DNA of 42,255 bases from Villigracilis sp900696595 (lineage in GTDB: Bacteria > Chloroflexota > Anaerolineae > Anaerolineales > Villigracilaceae). Below the pieces are notes generated by a model. The model did no database searches and was not told the DNA's origin. It saw only the letters and a program-made list of their open reading frames with translations. Below are positions 8,536-15,793 of the stretch, one piece after another. The stretch covers positions 1 to 42,255 of the forward strand of contig SZPH01000023.1 in assembly GCA_030263615.1 (NCBI GenBank). Direction: 5' to 3'. Position 1 is the first letter of the stretch. The number at the start of each line of letters is the position of its first letter. The position numbers were made by a program, and so were the translations under genes.

Positions 8536-9202
8536 TGAATTTGCGCAACCCAAACGCCAGCGCGGCGCCGCCGCCGAGGGCGATGACGGCCATGGCGATG
8601 ACGGCATCCTGCCAGAAGCGGATGGGGAAGAGGCGGATGAGGGTGTCGGAGTAGTAGAACAGCCAGGAGTCGCCTTCAAAGAAGAGGGTGTGGAAGCCGG
8701 AGAAGAATGTCCAGAATATCTCCGGGTTGAGCAGAATCCCCGCCCCGGCGATGAGCCCCAACGTCATGGCGAGTCCGATCATCCACAGACCGCCGCGGCG
8801 CAAGCCGTTGAGGTATTCGGGCAGGGCGTTCATCCTCCAGAAGAGAAGCGCGAGGGCGAACAGAACTGCAAGCGAGGCGTACCAGATATTCAACGATCCC
8901 CGCACCACGCCTTTGACGTCCTCCATGTGGCGGAGTTCGCCCCCGCTGTAGATCGGGACTCCGTCGTCGAATTGCAATCCGGCGAGATGGGAAATATCCG
9001 CGTCGTTGACGAGATATTCGACCGAGGGCTTTGCCCAGCGCAGGCGGTCTTCTTTTGTGAATCCGTATTCGTCCGCGGGGAAGTAGGGCATGTTGTATTC
9101 GATTGTGTAGTACAGCGGCGTGAGCAGGACGCGCAGGGCAAATCCCAGCAGGGCGAGGGGGGTGGCAAGGGAAACGAGATAAGAGAGGGGTTTCATTGTC
9201 AT
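8519..9202 (-). CDS. TIGR01906/DUF1461 integral membrane protein
   Basis: 227 residues from the ATG at 9202; a second ATG follows two codons later, and a longer frame upstream has no support. There is one N-terminal hydrophobic helix, then an extracytoplasmic domain with the family pattern E-Y-G-F-T-K-E-D-R-L-R-W-A and V-E-Y-L. Three further membrane helices follow, with W-L-F-Y-Y-S-D-T-L-I-R-L-F-P between the last two. The family is found in lactic acid bacteria and Chloroflexota and has no known function. The last codons (R-T-S-L) are encoded by a palindrome, suggesting that insertion of the repeat replaced the original C-terminus. Confidence 0.75.
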   Translation of the reverse strand: MTMKPLSYLVSLATPLALLGFALRVLLTPLYYTIEYNMPYFPADEYGFTKEDRLRWAKPSVEYLVNDADISHLAGLQFDDGVPIYSGGELRHMEDVKGVVRGSLNIWYASLAVLFALALLFWRMNALPEYLNGLRRGGLWMIGLAMTLGLIAGAGILLNPEIFWTFFSGFHTLFFEGDSWLFYYSDTLIRLFPIRFWQDAVIAMAVIALGGGAALAFGLRKFSRTSL

Positions 9203-9660
9203 TGTATGTCGTTGCGAGCCGCGTTCTTGTTCTTTGCGGCGAAGCAACCTCCTGTTTACCGGGAGTGTGCTTCATTAGTCGTTGCAGCGGCATCGCGGTT
9301 ATATGATTTTTTCGTACAAGTCCTTCCATTCGGGGTTTAGGGTATTTATCAAAACAATCTTCTTTTTGCGAGAACCGCCTTTGATCTGCTTCTCCCGCGC
9401 AATTACGGCATTTACGTCGTTGCCGATTTCATAATAAACCAATTTGTGAACATTATATTTCTTCGTAAAGACACTGCCCAACCCGTTCCTGTGTTCGTAC
9501 ACGCGCCGTACCAGGTCGTTTGTCATGCCGGTATACAGCACAGTGTTGTGCGCATTGGTCATTATGTAGACATAGTACTGTTTTGCGGCAGACAAGTTAG
9601 TTCTCCAATTATTGGCAGATTGCTTCGGGCGAAAGAGCGTCGCCCTCGCAATGACATACA
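9203..9660. mobile_element. Putative small inverted-repeat element carrying a GIY-YIG gene
   Basis: The plus strand at 9203-9250 and the minus strand at 9660-9617 read nearly the same from the outside inward. Both begin TGTATGTC, then R-TTGCGAG, a variable GC-rich middle, and CGAAGCAAYCT. The outer ends thus form imperfect terminal inverted repeats about 45 bp long, and the only gene between them is the GIY-YIG gene. No target-site duplication could be confirmed by eye. A shorter related tail (GCGAAGCGACCTC) lies near 2900, so the repeat may be dispersed. Confidence 0.5.
9299..9595 (-). CDS. GIY-YIG domain endonuclease-like protein
   Basis: 98 residues from a TTG at 9595, which has GGAG about 8 bp upstream and gives the usual ~95-residue length. 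An ATG at 9661 would start inside the terminal repeat and is judged less likely. Motifs: Y-Y-V-Y-I-M-T (the GIY half), L-Y-T-G-M-T-N-D-L-V-R-R-V-Y-E-H-R (YIG half with the catalytic Arg and His), then K-L-V-Y-Y-E and R-E-K-Q-I-K-G and a closing N-P-E-W-K-D-L-Y. This is the stand-alone UvrC N-terminal-like nuclease family. Its biological role is unknown, and such genes are often found inside repeats, as here. Confidence 0.88.
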   Translation of the reverse strand: MSAAKQYYVYIMTNAHNTVLYTGMTNDLVRRVYEHRNGLGSVFTKKYNVHKLVYYEIGNDVNAVIAREKQIKGGSRKKKIVLINTLNPEWKDLYEKII

Positions 9661-9664
9661 TTCG

Positions 9665-11218
9665 CTATTGCAAAAACTCCAGCCCGCCTTGTAACACGAA
9701 TCGAACCACCATATCGTTGACGATCCATTCGATGGGGGCGAGGTCGTCGGTGAAGACGGTTGTGGTTTTGTAGCCGGGTTTTAAGTTGGCGTAGGTGGAG
9801 GACATGACCGTGACGAGCAGGGGATTTTGCCCGGGGTCGGGGGCGAGGCGGAGCAGGTTGGCGGCGAAGTTTTCGGGCGCGGTCTCCTGTTTTGTGGCGA
9901 AGAGCATCGTATTGAGCGAACCGGGAATATCCATGATGTGAATGGACGGAAAGACCTGCGCCATTGTGGTGGCGAGTCCGTCTATCAGGCGGCGGTCTCC
10001 CGGCGTGGACCCGACGTTGAGGGTCAGGACTCCGTCGTCGGTCAGGCGGGAGGCGCAGAGGGTGAAAAATTCCAGGGTCGTCATGTGCGGCGGGATGTAG
10101 GGCGGGCGGTAGGCGTCCACGGCGATGATGTCGTATTGTTTCGCTGAACGATCCAGGTTGAGTCTGCCGTCGCCGATGATCACGTTCAGGTTCGGCAAAT
10201 CCATGTGAAAATATTCGTATCCCACTTCCGCGATTTTTGGGTCGAGTTCGTAGCCGTCAATTTGCAGGTCTGCGCCGTAGATGGTTGTGGCTTGCCGCGC
10301 CGCCGTCCCGGCTGCGAGTCCGACGATGGCCATGCTGTGGATGTCGTCGGGGGAACGGTTTGCGTAAAAAAACGGGCCCGCTGAAAATTGCTCCCAGGGC
10401 CCGTTGTAGAAGAGCGTGTCGGGATGATAAATGGAATGAACTCCCTGCCCGTCGTTGAGCCGCAGGAGCGTGAAGCCGTTGACTTCCTGCACTTGAATGT
10501 AGTTGTATTCGGATTCAGTTTCGTACACTTTGCCGTCGCTGTTCTTCAGCGACTGATGGGCGAAGAGGGCGGCGATCAACGCCAGCAAAACCGGCATCCA
10601 TGTCAGTTTGAGCGCTTCGCGGCGGTTCGTAAAACGCCACAGCCCAAGCAGAGCCGTCAGAAGCAGGATCATGCCGAAGGCGGCGAAGGTGAGGCGCGTT
10701 CCGATGGTGGGGATGAAGATCAGGGTGGGAAGAAACGTCCCAATGAACGAGCCGAGAGTCGAGACGGCGTAAATCTGTCCGGAGATTTGACCGGCTTTGC
10801 TGGCGTCGTCCACTGAAAGACGGATGGCGTAAGGCGAGATCGTCCCAAGCAGGGTGATGGGGACGATGAAGAGAATCAGCACGACGATGAAGGAGCCTGC
10901 AAGGATGCCGACGCTCAGGGCTTCAAACGCCTCTGCCGCGGACCGGAGGACGGGTACGGCGACATAAGGCACCAACCCGACTGTGAACGCCGCCCACGCC
11001 AGGATGCGGTACATGGCCAGCGGAGTCGGGTTTGCGTCCGCCCATTTGCCGCCGAGGAAGTAGCCGAGCGTGAGGTAGATGAGGATCAGCCCGATGATGC
11101 TTGCCCAGACGAGGTTGCTCGTGCCGAAGACGTTGCCGATCAGTCGTCCCGCCGCGAGTTCCGCCGCCAGCGTGGTCATGCCGGAGATGAAGACGGTGAA
11201 GAGGAGGTAGCGTTTCAT
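9665..11218 (-). CDS. Membrane-fused spermidine-synthase-like protein
   Basis: 517 residues. The N-terminal ~205 residues hold about six or seven membrane helices (first half of an MFS-like module). The C-terminal half is an aminopropyltransferase/methyltransferase fold, with V-G-L-A-A-G-T-A-A-R-Q (glycine loop, ~305), D-G-Y-E-L-D-P-K and G-D-G-R-L-N-L, and D-I-I-A-V-D-A-Y-R-P-P-Y-I-P. Family members are called fused MFS/spermidine synthases; true polyamine activity is unproven for most. No Shine-Dalgarno precedes the ATG; a -10 box lies 8 bp away, so translation may be leaderless. The gene ends 4 bp from the repeat element. Confidence 0.85.
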   Translation of the reverse strand: MKRYLLFTVFISGMTTLAAELAAGRLIGNVFGTSNLVWASIIGLILIYLTLGYFLGGKWADANPTPLAMYRILAWAAFTVGLVPYVAVPVLRSAAEAFEALSVGILAGSFIVVLILFIVPITLLGTISPYAIRLSVDDASKAGQISGQIYAVSTLGSFIGTFLPTLIFIPTIGTRLTFAAFGMILLLTALLGLWRFTNRREALKLTWMPVLLALIAALFAHQSLKNSDGKVYETESEYNYIQVQEVNGFTLLRLNDGQGVHSIYHPDTLFYNGPWEQFSAGPFFYANRSPDDIHSMAIVGLAAGTAARQATTIYGADLQIDGYELDPKIAEVGYEYFHMDLPNLNVIIGDGRLNLDRSAKQYDIIAVDAYRPPYIPPHMTTLEFFTLCASRLTDDGVLTLNVGSTPGDRRLIDGLATTMAQVFPSIHIMDIPGSLNTMLFATKQETAPENFAANLLRLAPDPGQNPLLVTVMSSTYANLKPGYKTTTVFTDDLAPIEWIVNDMVVRFVLQGGLEFLQ

Positions 11219-11226
11219 GAGGAGGG

Positions 11227-11255
11227 AGTATAAGGGATGAAGGATGAAGGGTGAA
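11227..11255 (-). promoter_or_regulatory. Candidate promoter giving a leaderless mRNA
   Basis: Reading the minus strand: TTCACC (11255-11250), 17-bp spacer, TATACT (11232-11227), then only 8 bases to the ATG of the spermidine-synthase-like gene. A start site 6-7 bases after the -10 would fall within two bases of the ATG. The sequence before the ATG has no Shine-Dalgarno, which agrees. The -35 overlaps the edge of the heptamer array. Confidence 0.45.
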
Positions 11256-11313
11256 TAGGGAATAGGGAATAGGAAATAGGGAATGGGGAATGGAGAATGG
11301 GAATGGGGGATGG
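11235..11313. repeat. Short tandem array of (GGGAATA)-type heptamers
   Basis: Degenerate 7-bp words (GGGAATA, GGAAATA, GGGAATG, GGAGAATG) fill the gap between the ydbC-like gene and the spermidine-synthase-like gene. It is the only such array in the minus-strand half of the window. Confidence 0.75.
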
Positions 11314-11315
11314 AG

Positions 11316-11364
11316 GGAGTCGAAAGTCCTGTCCTGAGTTTACCGAAGGGCTCCCGGCTTTCGA
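11316..11364. repeat. Structured ~50-bp interspersed element, copy 1
   Basis: It starts GGAGTCGAAAGTCC, carries a conserved centre (TGAGTTTACCGAAGGGCTCC) and closes with GGCTTTCGA, so the two ends pair as a stem of about nine base pairs. A second copy lies inverted at 14653-14703 with one base pair of the stem changed on both sides. No protein is predicted in it. Confidence 0.8.
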
Positions 11365-11401
11365 TGCGGGCGGCGGCAGGCGTTCTTCCCCCGGTCGTCG
11401 G

Positions 11402-11623
11402 TCACAGGTCGAGACTGTTTAGCAAGTCCCGCAGGGCGAGCAGTTCCTCTTTGGTGAGTGTGACGCCCTTGCCCATTTTGCTTTTATCGCCAGACCAGTC
11501 GCGCAGGTCGTATTTCGGCTCGCGCTCGTTCCAGCTGATCAGGTTGAGTTCCTTGCTCCAGCCGGAGGCGGCTTTCGAGACCGCGCCGATGGTTTTGACG
11601 ATTTCGTATTTGATGTCGGTCAT
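11402..11623 (-). CDS. ydbC: YdbC family (PC4-like single-strand nucleic-acid-binding) protein
   Basis: 73 residues. The protein begins with a Y-E-I-V-K-T-I-G-A-V-S strand, then G-W-S-K-E-L-N-L-I-S-W-N, then E-P-K-Y-D-L-R-D-W-S and a C-terminal helix L-T-K-E-E-L-L-A-L-R-D-L-L. This matches the YdbC family, small bacterial homologues of the eukaryotic coactivator PC4, which bind single-stranded DNA as dimers. AGGAG stands 7 bp before the ATG. It follows the sulfatase gene by 20 bp on the same strand and may be cotranscribed. Complete, normal length. Confidence 0.85.
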   Translation of the reverse strand: MTDIKYEIVKTIGAVSKAASGWSKELNLISWNEREPKYDLRDWSGDKSKMGKGVTLTKEELLALRDLLNSLDL

Positions 11624-11643
11624 TTTGATTCTCCTTGATTTAA

Positions 11644-13446
11644 TTATCTCAACACGCTCACGTCATACCCGTACTTCTCGAGATACTCCACGATCTCTTC
11701 CCGGACCTCTTCCTCCGGCGGGAGCATGGATGGATCGCAGGGGGCGGTGTGATTTTTCACTTCGCCGGTTTTCCAGGTTACTTCCTGCACGTTCAGCGAA
11801 TACCACTTCTGACAGACGAGGATTTGAACGCTTTTGATTTGATAGAAGGGCGGCTTGATCTTTTTTGGAGACCCGGCGGTGATGCTGACGATCGCGCGCG
11901 ACGCGGGCGGTTCTTCTCTTAAGAGGGACAGTCCCGTCATCCATTCGGGCGAATCCACGCCGAGATAGTCGAGCAGGGTGACGGGCAGGTCTATGATCTG
12001 GGCGTTGTTTTTGACGCGCCCGGCGTGTTGGCCGTTGGGGAAGCGGAGGATCAGCGGGACGCGCGCATTGACGACGTAACGGTATCCGTGATCGGTGGAG
12101 ACGACGAGGATGCTATCGTCCAGTTTGCCGGAGTCTTCGAGGTAGGCGTAGATCTGCCGGACGTGATCGTCGAAGTTGCGAATCGATACCTTGTATTTTT
12201 CCACGTCCCATTCGTCTTCGGGGCCGGGCGATTCGGGCGCGGAGGATGGATCGTCCGAGCCGAAGTGCGGTCCGTGGGTGTTCATGAAGTGGGAGAAGAT
12301 GAAAAGCGGCTTGTCCGATTCTTGCAGCAGGGCGATGATCTGTTCCTGCCGCTCCAGGTCGGTGATGCGGGCGGAGGGGTTGTTGACCTGCTCGAAGGGA
12401 TTGCCCATATCCGCGATGTAGAAAATATGAAGCAGGCGCTGGCTGATTCGTTCGGCGGCGATTTGAATGAAGTATGCCGACGGCGAACTGCCGAGAATCG
12501 GCTGGAGCGCGTCGAGCAAGGGATTCTCGTAGGATTGCCCGTTGACGATGTCGAATCCGTCCGCGAGGTTGACCTTGCGCGCGTCCACGTAGGAGGGGGC
12601 GCCGATTTCCACCGTGCGGTAGCCGAGTTGTTTCAGGATGCCGGGCAGGTGTTTGTAGGAATCTTCCTCTGCGAGAATGTCCGGGTAGCGATAGACGTTG
12701 ACTTCGGCCGGTTCCCTGCCGGTCAGGGCGGAGGTCGTCGAGGCGGTTGTGGAGGATGCGTTGGTGAAGGCGTTCTCGGCGACGAGCGAGGATTGCATCA
12801 ATTCTTCGAGAAAGGGCGCGGTCTCTTCGGTGAATCCGTAGGCGGAGAGGTAACTGGCGCTCAAGCCGTCCGCGCTGAGGATGATGATGTTGGGACGGTC
12901 GTCGGGGGAGGAAAGCGGGGCGGGGGAAACTCTGTCGAGAGAGGAGGTTCGGGAGAAAACGATCGAGAGGAGTCCAATGCCTGAGATGGCGATCAGGCTC
13001 GTGGTCAGGATGGAGGCGCGTTTTGGGAGTTGAATCCGCCCGAGGAATCGAATCATCCAAAAAAAGATGAGGATGGATGCAATGGCGTAAAGCGCGCGGA
13101 ATACGCCTTCGGCGGTCACGATTCCGAATTTGAATACGGTGTAGGTGAAATTGTCGAGCAGAATCAGCGCGGCGATGGAGAATCCCAGCGCGGCGGGGAG
13201 GATGCCGAGGGGTTTCCATTTTTTGGCGGGGAGGTATAGGATGAGCAGGAGCAGGATGAGGACGAGCGCCAGCGCCCCGCCAGCGACGAATAACACGCGC
13301 CCGGCTTCGAGATATGACAGGGTTGAAAGCGACGACGATGTTTGCGTGACGAAGAACAACCACTCCATGAAGGCGTGGAAGTATGCGGCCAGGACGGCGA
13401 GGTTGAAGAAGCGGGGGAAGGTTTTGTGGAGGGCGGGCGTGTTCAT
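11644..13446 (-). CDS. Membrane-anchored sulfatase/LTA-synthase-like alkaline phosphatase superfamily protein
   Basis: 600 residues from the ATG at 13446 (an in-frame ATG four codons upstream is also possible). Five hydrophobic segments occupy residues ~1-170, followed by an extracytoplasmic enzyme domain. Superfamily motifs: R-P-N-I-I-I-L-S-A-D-G-L (~185-196), the nucleophile region N-A-S-S-T-T-A-S-T-T-S-A-L-T-G, M-N-T-H-G-P-H-F (metal His), and S-T-D-H-G-Y-R-Y. The layout resembles phosphoglycerol or phosphoethanolamine transferases that modify cell-envelope polymers; a sulfatase role is possible. No formylglycine motif (C/S-x-P-x-R) was seen, which argues against a true type I sulfatase. 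Confidence 0.85.
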   Translation of the reverse strand: MNTPALHKTFPRFFNLAVLAAYFHAFMEWLFFVTQTSSSLSTLSYLEAGRVLFVAGGALALVLILLLLILYLPAKKWKPLGILPAALGFSIAALILLDNFTYTVFKFGIVTAEGVFRALYAIASILIFFWMIRFLGRIQLPKRASILTTSLIAISGIGLLSIVFSRTSSLDRVSPAPLSSPDDRPNIIILSADGLSASYLSAYGFTEETAPFLEELMQSSLVAENAFTNASSTTASTTSALTGREPAEVNVYRYPDILAEEDSYKHLPGILKQLGYRTVEIGAPSYVDARKVNLADGFDIVNGQSYENPLLDALQPILGSSPSAYFIQIAAERISQRLLHIFYIADMGNPFEQVNNPSARITDLERQEQIIALLQESDKPLFIFSHFMNTHGPHFGSDDPSSAPESPGPEDEWDVEKYKVSIRNFDDHVRQIYAYLEDSGKLDDSILVVSTDHGYRYVVNARVPLILRFPNGQHAGRVKNNAQIIDLPVTLLDYLGVDSPEWMTGLSLLREEPPASRAIVSITAGSPKKIKPPFYQIKSVQILVCQKWYSLNVQEVTWKTGEVKNHTAPCDPSMLPPEEEVREEIVEYLEKYGYDVSVLR

Positions 13447-13482
13447 AAGCCCGCCCATTTTACACCCCGCAAACGCGGGCGT

Positions 13483-13974
13483 TTATGTCTTTTTTTCAAG
13501 TTGGGGGCGGCGGGCGGGCATCGGCTTGGTCAGGGCGGAGCCGATCATAAACAGGAACGTTCCGGCGCACAGCCCGAGGACGTGATTGATGTATTCAAGA
13601 AAGAAAGCCAGTTTCACTTTTGCCAGTTTGGGGTAACTGGCAAGGTAGCGCACTTCATAATCCGGTTCGTCGAGGTAGGTCTTTCCCCTGAGAAGCGGGT
13701 CTATGTTGAAAAGCGTGGGATGGGTGAGGGGATAAAATGTAATTTGTTCGCCTGTGTCTGTGGTGAAGTCCATTTGCCCGGTCCAACTGACGCGACCGGG
13801 CCTGTACTCGGAGATATTCGACAACTCTCCGACGGTTTTTTTTCCGATGAGGTCGAGCATGACCGCGCCGATGAAGAAAGTCACAGCCGCGATCATCGAA
13901 AGGATTCCCAAGATCAAGGTGACCCACGCGCCGAAAGAGGCTTTCCTGGCGGGTCGTTCCTGCGAATTGTCCAT
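13483..13974 (-). CDS. Two-helix membrane protein with DUF3592-like domain
   Basis: 163 residues. A membrane helix lies at ~17-42 and another near ~125-147. Between them is a small beta domain whose end reads E-V-R-Y-L-A-S-Y-P-K-L-A-K-V, the position of the V-x-Y-D-P-x-x-P motif in DUF3592 proteins. The function is unknown. It lies between the sulfatase-like enzyme and a methyltransferase on the same strand with short gaps, so cotranscription is plausible. A GAAGGAGAAAAA stretch precedes the ATG. Family assignment rests on pattern, not on a search. Confidence 0.6.
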   Translation of the reverse strand: MDNSQERPARKASFGAWVTLILGILSMIAAVTFFIGAVMLDLIGKKTVGELSNISEYRPGRVSWTGQMDFTTDTGEQITFYPLTHPTLFNIDPLLRGKTYLDEPDYEVRYLASYPKLAKVKLAFFLEYINHVLGLCAGTFLFMIGSALTKPMPARRPQLEKKT

Positions 13975-14000
13975 TTTTTCTCCTTCTCCTTTGAACGTTG

Positions 14001-14618
14001 TCAGGCGATTTTTCTTGCGATTATAGTTGCCAGCCTGCCGGAGGGCAATTCCTGGATGTGGACTTGCGTTTCAAACCCGCTGTTTAGAAATGGACGCTTC
14101 AGCCGTTCTTTTAGCAGATCGTTCAACGCTTCGGGAGTCTCGCCTGTGATTTTGTACAGCCATTTGAGAAATCTGTTGGATGGGAAGGCCAGGGGCAGGA
14201 CGACGAGTTTGCCGTCCTTTGCAAGCGCGCGTCTGATCTCCGCCAATGTGCGCGGGTCGAAGATGTATTCGCTGGGGAAGGTTGAGACGACGGTGTTGAA
14301 ATAGCCGGTTGGGTAGGGCAGGGATTGCGAGAGTCCGCGCGCGAGTTTGTGTTTTGGGCCGAGGCGGCGGCGGGCGATGAATCCCATCTGCGCCGATTCG
14401 TCCAGTGCAGCGGGACTCAGCCCCCGGTTCAGAAGGAGGCGTTGCAAGTGACCGGGCCCGTGACCCAGTTCGAGGATGCGAGTCCCTTCGAGGTGGGGGA
14501 CGACGCTGAAGACCCAGTCCTTCCATTTGCCAAAAGAGACGACCCATGCGACGAGGTCGTAGGTGAAGGCGAAGGGATGGTAAAGCAGGAAATAAACAAA
14601 GCGCATGAAACGGCGCAT
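14001..14618 (-). CDS. Class I SAM-dependent methyltransferase
   Basis: 205 residues. The N-terminus (~5-30) is hydrophobic and may lie against the membrane. Motif I is R-I-L-E-L-G-H-G-P-G-H-L (~47-58), followed by a Leu-rich helix, A-A-L-D-E-S as motif II, and L-P-Y-P-T-G-Y-F-N-T-V-V-S-T-F as the post-motif strand. This is the UbiE/Methyltransf_11 type. The substrate is unknown. The start is the first ATG after the repeat-filled gap at 14619-14761; an ATG five codons inside is also possible. Confidence 0.85.
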   Translation of the reverse strand: MRRFMRFVYFLLYHPFAFTYDLVAWVVSFGKWKDWVFSVVPHLEGTRILELGHGPGHLQRLLLNRGLSPAALDESAQMGFIARRRLGPKHKLARGLSQSLPYPTGYFNTVVSTFPSEYIFDPRTLAEIRRALAKDGKLVVLPLAFPSNRFLKWLYKITGETPEALNDLLKERLKRPFLNSGFETQVHIQELPSGRLATIIARKIA

Positions 14619-14628
14619 GTTATCCGGA

Positions 14629-14652
14629 CTCCAACGTCTTCAGACGTTGGAG
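14629..14652. repeat. Palindrome between methyltransferase and structured element
   Basis: Arms CTCCAACGTCT (14629-14639) and AGACGTTGGAG (14642-14652) with a 2-base centre. It abuts the structured element that follows. The 143-bp gap 14619-14761 consists almost entirely of this palindrome, that element and a terminator. Confidence 0.75.
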
Positions 14653-14703
14653 AGTCAAAAGTCGGGAGCCCTTCGGTAAACTCAGGACAGGACTTTTGAC
14701 TCC
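14653..14703. repeat. Structured ~50-bp interspersed element, copy 2 (inverted)
   Basis: The reverse complement matches 11316-11364 through the whole core. The closing stem reads TCAAAAGTC with GACTTTTGA instead of TCGAAAGTC with GGCTTTCGA, so one G-C pair is replaced by A-T and a G-T pair by A-T. Paired change in a hairpin suggests selection for structure. Confidence 0.8.
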
Positions 14704-14712
14704 AGAACGATT

Positions 14713-14748
14713 AACAAAACGAGGGTTTGACTGATCGTCAAACCCTCG
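14713..14748 (-). terminator. Intrinsic terminator of the YtxH gene
   Basis: On the minus strand a 12-bp stem (CGAGGGTTTGAC with its complement, 14748-14737 and 14731-14720) closes on a 5-base loop and is followed by TTTTGTTAA. It starts 14 bp after the YtxH stop codon. Confidence 0.8.
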
Positions 14749-14761
14749 GCGGTTTCGCAGG

Positions 14762-15106
14762 TTATGCGGGGGTGGCTTCGTCGCCCTTCTTCGGCTTGCG
14801 GACGGCCTCGATGGCGCTTTTGCCGCGTTCTTTCACTTCGCTGGCGAGTTGCTCGGCGCGGGCGCGGGCTTCGTGGGCAAGTTCTTCGGCGCGGGCGCGG
14901 GCTTCCTTTGCGGCGGCTTCGGCGCGGGCGTAGGCTTCCTCGGCGCTCATCTGCGCCTTGTCGCGCAGTTCGATGGATTTATCCTTGATCAATGCGCGGG
15001 TTTCTTCGCCGGATTGCGGGGCGAAGAGCAGGGCGACGACGGCTCCGGTCAAACCGCCGACGACGAATCCGACAAGAAAGGCTCCAAATTCATCACGGTC
15101 AGACAT
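14762..15106 (-). CDS. YtxH domain protein
   Basis: 114 residues. The first part F-L-V-G-F-V-V-G-G-L-T-G-A-V-V-A-L-L-F-A-P (~10-30), followed by Q-S-G-E-E-T-R, is the signature of YtxH/gas-vesicle-like (GvpP-type) small membrane proteins. The rest is a long Ala/Glu/Arg helix made of near-repeats of about 11 residues (A-R-A-E-E-L-A-H-E-A-R type), like LEA or apolipoprotein helices. General stress proteins of this kind are common, role unknown. AAGGAG precedes the ATG, and a good terminator follows. Confidence 0.88.
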   Translation of the reverse strand: MSDRDEFGAFLVGFVVGGLTGAVVALLFAPQSGEETRALIKDKSIELRDKAQMSAEEAYARAEAAAKEARARAEELAHEARARAEQLASEVKERGKSAIEAVRKPKKGDEATPA

Positions 15107-15131
15107 GGTATTTTCTCCTTTTATTGGTGAG

Positions 15132-15165
15132 AGACTCTAAAGATTTTCGAAACTTTATAGAGTCT
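15132..15165. repeat. Imperfect hairpin between YtxH and coiled-coil gene
   Basis: AGACTCTAAAG at the left and CTTTATAGAGTCT at the right pair with one bulge. It lies just after the stop of the 15172-15639 gene on the minus strand but lacks a T-run in that direction, so terminator function is doubtful. Confidence 0.4.
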
Positions 15166-15171
15166 TTTATG

Positions 15172-15639
15172 TTACTTGGGCTTTACGCCCAGCAATTCTA
15201 ACATACGCTTCAAGCCCGCCAGATAGCCATTTAGTTTGATAACCGGCTCGACGACGTTTTCTCCCAGAAATTCCGCCGTGCCGCGCAGGGTGTTGACTGT
15301 CTCGCTGGTGGCATGCAGGATCGGGCGCACTTCGTTTTGCAGGAGGTTGATCAGGCTGGCGAGTTGGACGATCAGCACGATGAGGGCGACGCCGATCACC
15401 AGCGTCTCGAGCGCGACGACGATGATGAACACGTCGCGGATCTTGTCGGTGGGGGTGGCGGGTTGTAAAAGGAAGTAGATCGCGATTCCCAGCAGGGCGA
15501 CCAGCAGGACAACGGCGGCAATGACGCCCGCCATCAACTGTTTTTGTTTGCGTTCCTGCTCGCGCATCTCCGCCAGTTGTTCGGGAGTCAGTTGCGGAGT
15601 GGGCGGGGGGACGGGTTCGGTGGGGTTGGGCATTGCCAT
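15172..15639 (-). CDS. Two-helix membrane protein with DUF948-like helical tail
   Basis: 155 residues: a Pro-rich N-terminus, a charged helix (~18-34), a membrane helix (~37-58), a short D-K-I-R-D linker, a second membrane helix (~69-93) and a C-terminal helical region (N-E-V-R-P-I-L-H-A-T-S-E-T-V-N-T-L) resembling DUF948 proteins. DUF948 and YtxH proteins are often neighbours in general-stress loci, and here the YtxH gene follows on the same strand. The function is unknown. There is no Shine-Dalgarno, but a perfect -10 box lies 6 bp before the ATG, suggesting a leaderless message. Confidence 0.7.
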   Translation of the reverse strand: MAMPNPTEPVPPPTPQLTPEQLAEMREQERKQKQLMAGVIAAVVLLVALLGIAIYFLLQPATPTDKIRDVFIIVVALETLVIGVALIVLIVQLASLINLLQNEVRPILHATSETVNTLRGTAEFLGENVVEPVIKLNGYLAGLKRMLELLGVKPK

Positions 15640-15645
15640 GTTTCG

Positions 15646-15651
15646 ATTATA
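15646..15651 (-). promoter_or_regulatory. Candidate -10 box, leaderless start
   Basis: The minus strand reads TATAAT six bases before the ATG at 15639. The -35 region is weak (TATTTT at 17 bp). With a normal start distance the transcript would begin on the start codon. Confidence 0.5.
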
Positions 15652-15756
15652 GCAGAGATGGATGCGCGAAAATAGCGGAAGTCGTCACGGATTTTTTGGA
15701 TGGACGTCCCGTTCAACGTCGGGAGGCGTTGGAGTCCGATAAGGGGGAATTTTCCC

Positions 15757-15785
15757 TTGACTCTCTCCGGGCGCGGTAGTACACT
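15757..15785 (+). promoter_or_regulatory. Promoter of the TetR/beta-oxidation operon
   Basis: TTGACT (15757-15762), 17-bp spacer, TACACT (15780-15785). The expected start site, near 15792, falls at the edge of the inverted repeat 15794-15809. This is the best sigma-70-type promoter in the window. Confidence 0.7.
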
Positions 15786-15793
15786 ACGTCCTA

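Noticed and set aside
11644..13446. True type I sulfatase
   Set aside because: The C/S-x-P-x-R formylglycine motif is missing; the Thr-rich nucleophile region fits phosphotransferase relatives better.
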